From the NCBI GenBank assembly GCA_035222895.1, contig JAVYIG010000038.1:186001-250000 (forward strand): DNA of 64,000 nt. Direction: 5' to 3'. Position 1 is the stretch's first letter, and each line of letters starts with the position of its first letter. Positions 60,098-64,000 of the stretch are shown piece by piece. Made by a program: the position numbers and the translations under genes. The stretch is from Strongylocentrotus droebachiensis. Its lineage: Eukaryota > Echinodermata > Echinoidea > Camarodonta > Strongylocentrotidae. The notes under the pieces are model-generated. The model saw only the letters and a program-made list of their open reading frames with translations, did no database searches and was not told the origin of the DNA.

Positions 60098-61115
60098 TGG
60101 AGTTTAGACAACATGTCTGCACTATTTTGTCAGTAAGTTTTAACACATGCAGTTTTTGTTTTCCTTATGCTCCGCCCCCCTTAATTATTCCTGTATGCAA
60201 TGTGAGAATTCTTAAATTTGCAATTTCATTATATTTCATCATAAGTTAATAATATCTCATCCAAAAGGGGAATGCATGATAATGATAGGCCTATTATGGG
60301 TGTCTTACTATAGAATTGTCGAAATAAGAATTCCTCCCTTCTTTCCGAGACTTGTATAACTCTCTCTAACTCAAGAACCGGGGCAGATCCATGGGGAGCG
60401 TGGCGAGGGGCGCAAGCCCTCCCCCCTTTTATCAGGAAATAGCAGGATAAATGCTAAGAAATTTCCACATAAATGTTCAGTTTCAGCCTATAGAAATGCC
60501 GTAAAGACTAAAGGCTTTGTGCACGCAATTTCGTACATTTTACGCCCCCCCCCCCCCACCTCCCTTGGAAAATCGTGGATCCGCCCATGAGTACATTATC
60601 ATCCACGTGCACAGATCATACCGGTTCGTAACTTGTTATTTTTTTCATCTCGGATTACAAGCCTGCCTTATACCATAAACGTACGTTTATGCTTATACTT
60701 AGCTGATGATGGTTCCCCAGAGGCTCAGTTATGTTGGCCCACAGCTCGAACGCTGGATAGAAGGATTGTAAACAAAGCTGGAGATAGTTTAGAACTTTAG
60801 AGATACATCTACATTGTCTTTGAAAGCAGCAGCCATTTAAGTTCAAGAAAAACATCGCGAACTTCTAAAACTTCAAACGATCGAGTGACCAATGTGATGC
60901 GGCAAGAAAGTTCACGCACTCTCCGCGTTTCCAGGCCCATCGTTACGGCGTGGCGGAGGATCAACTATCCGCTCAAAGTTGGTGGTTTCTGGATGAGCGC
61001 CTCGCTTTATCTACTTTGTATAAACAGTGAAGGGCATCTTTAGGGATGAACACAGTTTTTGATTATTATTTGGATTATCATACAACGTTGATCATGGTGA
61101 GATTCAGTTGATTTA
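60098..61115 (+). repeat. Duplicated block, copy B
   Basis: Same order as copy A, interrupted at 60377-60595 by a dispersed element absent from copy A. Ends at CATGGTGAGATTCAG near 61105. Confidence 0.75.
60377..60595. mobile_element. GGCAGATCCATGG/GGATCCGCCC dispersed element
   Basis: GGGGCAGATCCATGGGGAGC at the left and a C run, then ATCGTGGATCCGCCCATGAG at the right, form imperfect inverted termini. Inserted in block B relative to block A. Confidence 0.55.
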
Positions 61116-61816
61116 TCTTGCTGTTACGTCATACCCTCATGTGCAACTGTCACTGTGCAGCCTAGTAAGTATGATTTTAAAACTGCAAAGACCTGTATTT
61201 ATGAGCTAATTACATGCCTAATCATCTCTCTGCGCACGCTTCTGTCTCGGTCCAGTTACGATATTAGACCTCCTTCGACACATACAACTGTACACCTACT
61301 AATACTATGCGCTTTAACCAGTCCTAATTTGGAAGAATTATTCATAGTATTTGAGACCTTCAAGTTAAAACTAATTTTTTTGTGTGACTAGAACCTCCTC
61401 TCTTTTCTAAAACCTTTTTAATTTACGTATGGTGTTTAACAGGCCGACAGAATTCAACCTTTATTCTCTTTTCACATTGAATAATGTTCTTTTAATATCG
61501 TACTAATCTTTGCGTGACACGAGAAATGCTTCTAGCCCCATGCTGGATGTTAACATTTATGAATCACAAAATTTCACAAATAATTATGTTAATTCTAGGC
61601 CTACAGATTTGAGCATTTTTAGCTAGTCTATACGACTTCCAGTATCTATTACACCGGGAGAAGAAGAGAGAGCTCGGAAGACAGAGTTCAAGAGCTAGAG
61701 AGACGGAGAGAAAGGGGGATAGGGAGATAGAAGGGAGTAGGTCTATTTTGAGGTTCATATCTTGCACGCTCCTTTTCCCACAGATCTGTGCCGTAACTGG
61801 GATGATAAACAATCAT
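61116..61816. other. Intergenic, no gene seen
   Basis: AT-rich with GA-rich stretches at 61660-61740. Open frames of about 80 codons are unsupported. Confidence 0.5.
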
Positions 61817-61948
61817 GATCAGGCGCGGATCCAGGAATTTCTTGCCGGGGGGGCATAAGGAGGGGCACCGTGTGGGAAAGAGAACATATATATATATTTT
61901 TTTAAGTCCCCCAAAAAATCGCAACGACTCAGCCAGCCGCTGAATAAG

Positions 61949-61982
<34 letters not shown>

Positions 61983-62051
61983 AAGCAGACACTTTTTAAA
62001 TATTTTTTAGTCCCAAAAAAATCGCAACGACTCAGCCAGCCGCTGAATAAG

Positions 62052-62105
<54 letters not shown>

Positions 62106-62205
62106 AAGAGGACACTTTTTTTTTTTTTAGGTCACGAAATTTTTAAATTTGACATTTTGCTTCGTTAGGGGGGGGGGGTAAGGTCACCTTTTTAGGTCAG
62201 CCATT

Positions 62206-62273
<68 letters not shown>

Positions 62274-62378
62274 TTGGCCGGGGGGCACGCCCCTGTTTTT
62301 CAGTGTATTTTGGGCGGATTTAGGGCTGATTTTAACATATTTTTTTCGGCCTGTGCCCCCCCCTGGATCCGCCACTGA
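61817..62378. mobile_element. GGATCCAGG/CCTGGATCC element with extreme homopolymers
   Basis: Termini CAGGCGCGGATCCAGG and CCTGGATCCGCCACTG are inverted copies, flanked by ATGAT on both sides (a likely target duplication). Inside are two copies, 103 bp apart, of AATCGCAACGACTCAGCCAG followed by CCGCTGAATAAGC and a G run (32 G at 61950-61981, 52 G at 62053-62104), then 29 T and 28 A around AAATT (62209-62270). No ORF. Confidence 0.7.
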
Positions 62379-62584
62379 TGATTGTGCGAAACACGTGGAA
62401 CTTGAAGGACCCTCGAGGGTGTGCGAACAGCTGATTGAAATACCGTAGACATGCTGCGGTGCGAATGCGCGCGGGTTGTATCCAGGGTCCCTCCAACCTC
62501 CCGGTCCCTGGTGCTACTTCACGCGGAGGCGAGCCAAACAAGAGCTAATATCTGCATAGTGCAGGAAATGATGCTAAAATCAGG

Positions 62585-62610
62585 GACTTGGGATACAAGT
62601 ATCCCAAGTC
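62585..62610. repeat. Perfect 12-bp hairpin
   Basis: GACTTGGGATAC and GTATCCCAAGTC are exact inverted copies with a two-base AA loop. Confidence 0.8.
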
Positions 62611-62822
62611 ACTGCTAAAATATAGGCTGTGAATGTAATTGTAATAGCGGGGACTCCAGGATTATAGCTCGTTGCTAATATAATTTTGAAACAGTTGAAA
62701 ATGGATTTATACTCTTAATTGATCACGATTGTGTGCGGCTTTGTGTAGGCCTTTTAAGTTCATGTACTTAAATCGTTTATTAGGCCATTACAAAAATATA
62801 CATGTTTAGCGTCCCCGCCCGC

Positions 62823-62962
62823 TTCCTTTTTGGGGGCCGCCTCCTATTTTTTTATTTTTTAATAAATATATATAGTCTATATATTTTTTTTTTTTTTTTT
62901 TTAAAGAAAAAAAGAAAGAAAAACACTGCTAAAATGGATCTATTTCTGATTAAAAAAAAAGC
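62823..62962 (+). repeat. GGGCCGCCTCCT repeat, copy 2
   Basis: GGGGGCCGCCTCCTA, long T run, AAAAACACTGCTAAAATGG and ATCTATTTCTGATTAAAAAA, as at 58671-58798. Confidence 0.65.
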
Positions 62963-63234
62963 ATGATAAAAATGTCGGCGGCCATCTTTAAATAACCTGA
63001 CTGTCAGGGAAAATGTACCCAGCGGCCATTTTGAGTGGCCATTTTGAAAGGAAAAAAAAAGGGCCTCCTTCCTGTTTTTCGAAAAAACAGGACGCTTAAC
63101 ATGTTTTTTTTAATATTTGGCCTCATCATTCTTTTCTATTTGATAAAGGAGAGATCCAGGGAATTAGGATCCATCTGTTGGAACACTGTCTTTTTCTCTC
63201 CTTCTCTGGGAAGTTCTCTTCTCCACATTGAAGT

Positions 63235-64000
63235 CTCTCTTCACTTCTTGCTCTCTCCTTAATTTACCTCTAAATTTTGTTTGCTATTATCTCTTTCGCT
63301 TTTTCCTGCCATTGCCTTTTCCACACTCAGTCTCTCAATCTTTTCTCTAGCGCTCTCTCTCTTCTCTCTCTCTCTCTCTTCTCTCTCTCTCTAGATCTCA
63401 CTTTATCCTCTTCCAGTTCCTCATCGGTTTCTCGTTCACTCGTTCACATTTTCTATATTCCTTTCTCCTTTCCTTTGTTTCTTTTTCCCGGATTCAATCC
63501 CTCTTGCACATTCCCTCTATCCTTTGCTCCTTCATGATGTCTTTTCTCCTCTCTTCTCTCCGTCATTCCCCCTTTACTTTCTACCGGTCCTTCTCTCCTT
63601 TACCAATTTCTCCTTCATACTCTCAATCTCCCACTCTCTCTCTGTTTTCTTTCTTATATTGTTCTCTAGCTCCTTCACACGTTCTATCTTTCCTCTCTTT
63701 CTCCTGTCTCATCTTATCTCTATCATTCTCTTCACATCCGCTGTATCTCTGTCTTTCTCTCCCCTTCATTCTGTCGTTTTCTCCTTACTCTCTGTCCCTC
63801 TTTCACTCTCTTCTCTTCTTTCTTCATCATGTTCTATCATGCTCTCCATTTCACAATTTGTCTGTCCTTCTCTCCTATTGCCACTACCATTCCCTCCTTC
63901 ACACTCTTTTCTATTCCCCCTCTTTTCTCTCTTTTCCCCCTTTTCTCTCTTTTCTTATTTATATTGTTTTATCCAAACCTCTCTATATTTCTTTTCTTTT
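63235..64000. repeat. Long pyrimidine-rich tract running off the window
   Basis: About 765 bp of predominantly C and T with CTCTCT, TTTCTC and CCTTC words and few purines, most concentrated at 63330-63400 and 63880-63960. The continuous open frames across it are low complexity. Confidence 0.85.

Overview
The window is eukaryotic and almost certainly from a marine invertebrate, most likely an echinoderm of sea-urchin type. The reasons are low gene density, AT-rich intergenic DNA, very many GA/CT, GAT and poly-G/C simple repeats, frequent ACATGTAC-type words, tRNA-derived SINE pieces whose tails end in AGCGCT...(ATT)n, and short TTAGGG-type tracts. The organism call is inference from these habits and not from a diagnostic gene.

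Only one protein-coding gene can be supported: a four-exon gene on the plus strand at 49199-52177. It encodes a 298-residue, Asn/Pro/His/Arg-rich protein that I recognise as a homologue of vertebrate C2orf73, which I believe belongs to the ciliary microtubule inner protein set. All three introns have GT..AG ends and the reading frame is intact across all junctions. An in-frame stop lies upstream of the chosen ATG. Two degenerate RFX X-box-like sites lie 215-280 bp upstream of the ATG, as would suit a cilium gene. The 3' untranslated region carries an interspersed repeat that recurs at 56518 and, more diverged, at 24327.

Layout. 1-48900: no convincing protein-coding exon. This stretch holds microsatellites, SINE and LINE tails, at least six fold-back or terminal-inverted-repeat elements (10044, 12471, 17735, 20559, 34914, 47889), several local tandem duplications (26791, 33846), a roughly 200-bp satellite-like array (37690-38695), two short degenerate telomere-like tracts in opposite orientation (30559 and 41353), a CRE/E-box/TATA cluster (1030-1186), and a microRNA-like hairpin (5030-5136). 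48900-54090: the C2orf73-like gene. 54100-64000: a dense pile of repeats. It includes a GAT minisatellite, three copies of one duplicated block (55205, 58320, 60098), two 15-bp minisatellites in opposite orientation, an element with an internal ~105-bp tandem repeat (59170-59875), an element carrying a 52-base G run and a T29/A28 pair (61817-62378), and a final ~770-bp pyrimidine-rich stretch running off the end.

I saw no rRNA gene, intact tRNA gene, CRISPR array, bacterial-style operon or complete transposase or reverse transcriptase. The many 60-140 codon open frames elsewhere look like chance or simple-repeat frames. I found nothing I would call a new biological system. The most checkable leads are the ciliary gene with its promoter and the 5030-5136 hairpin.
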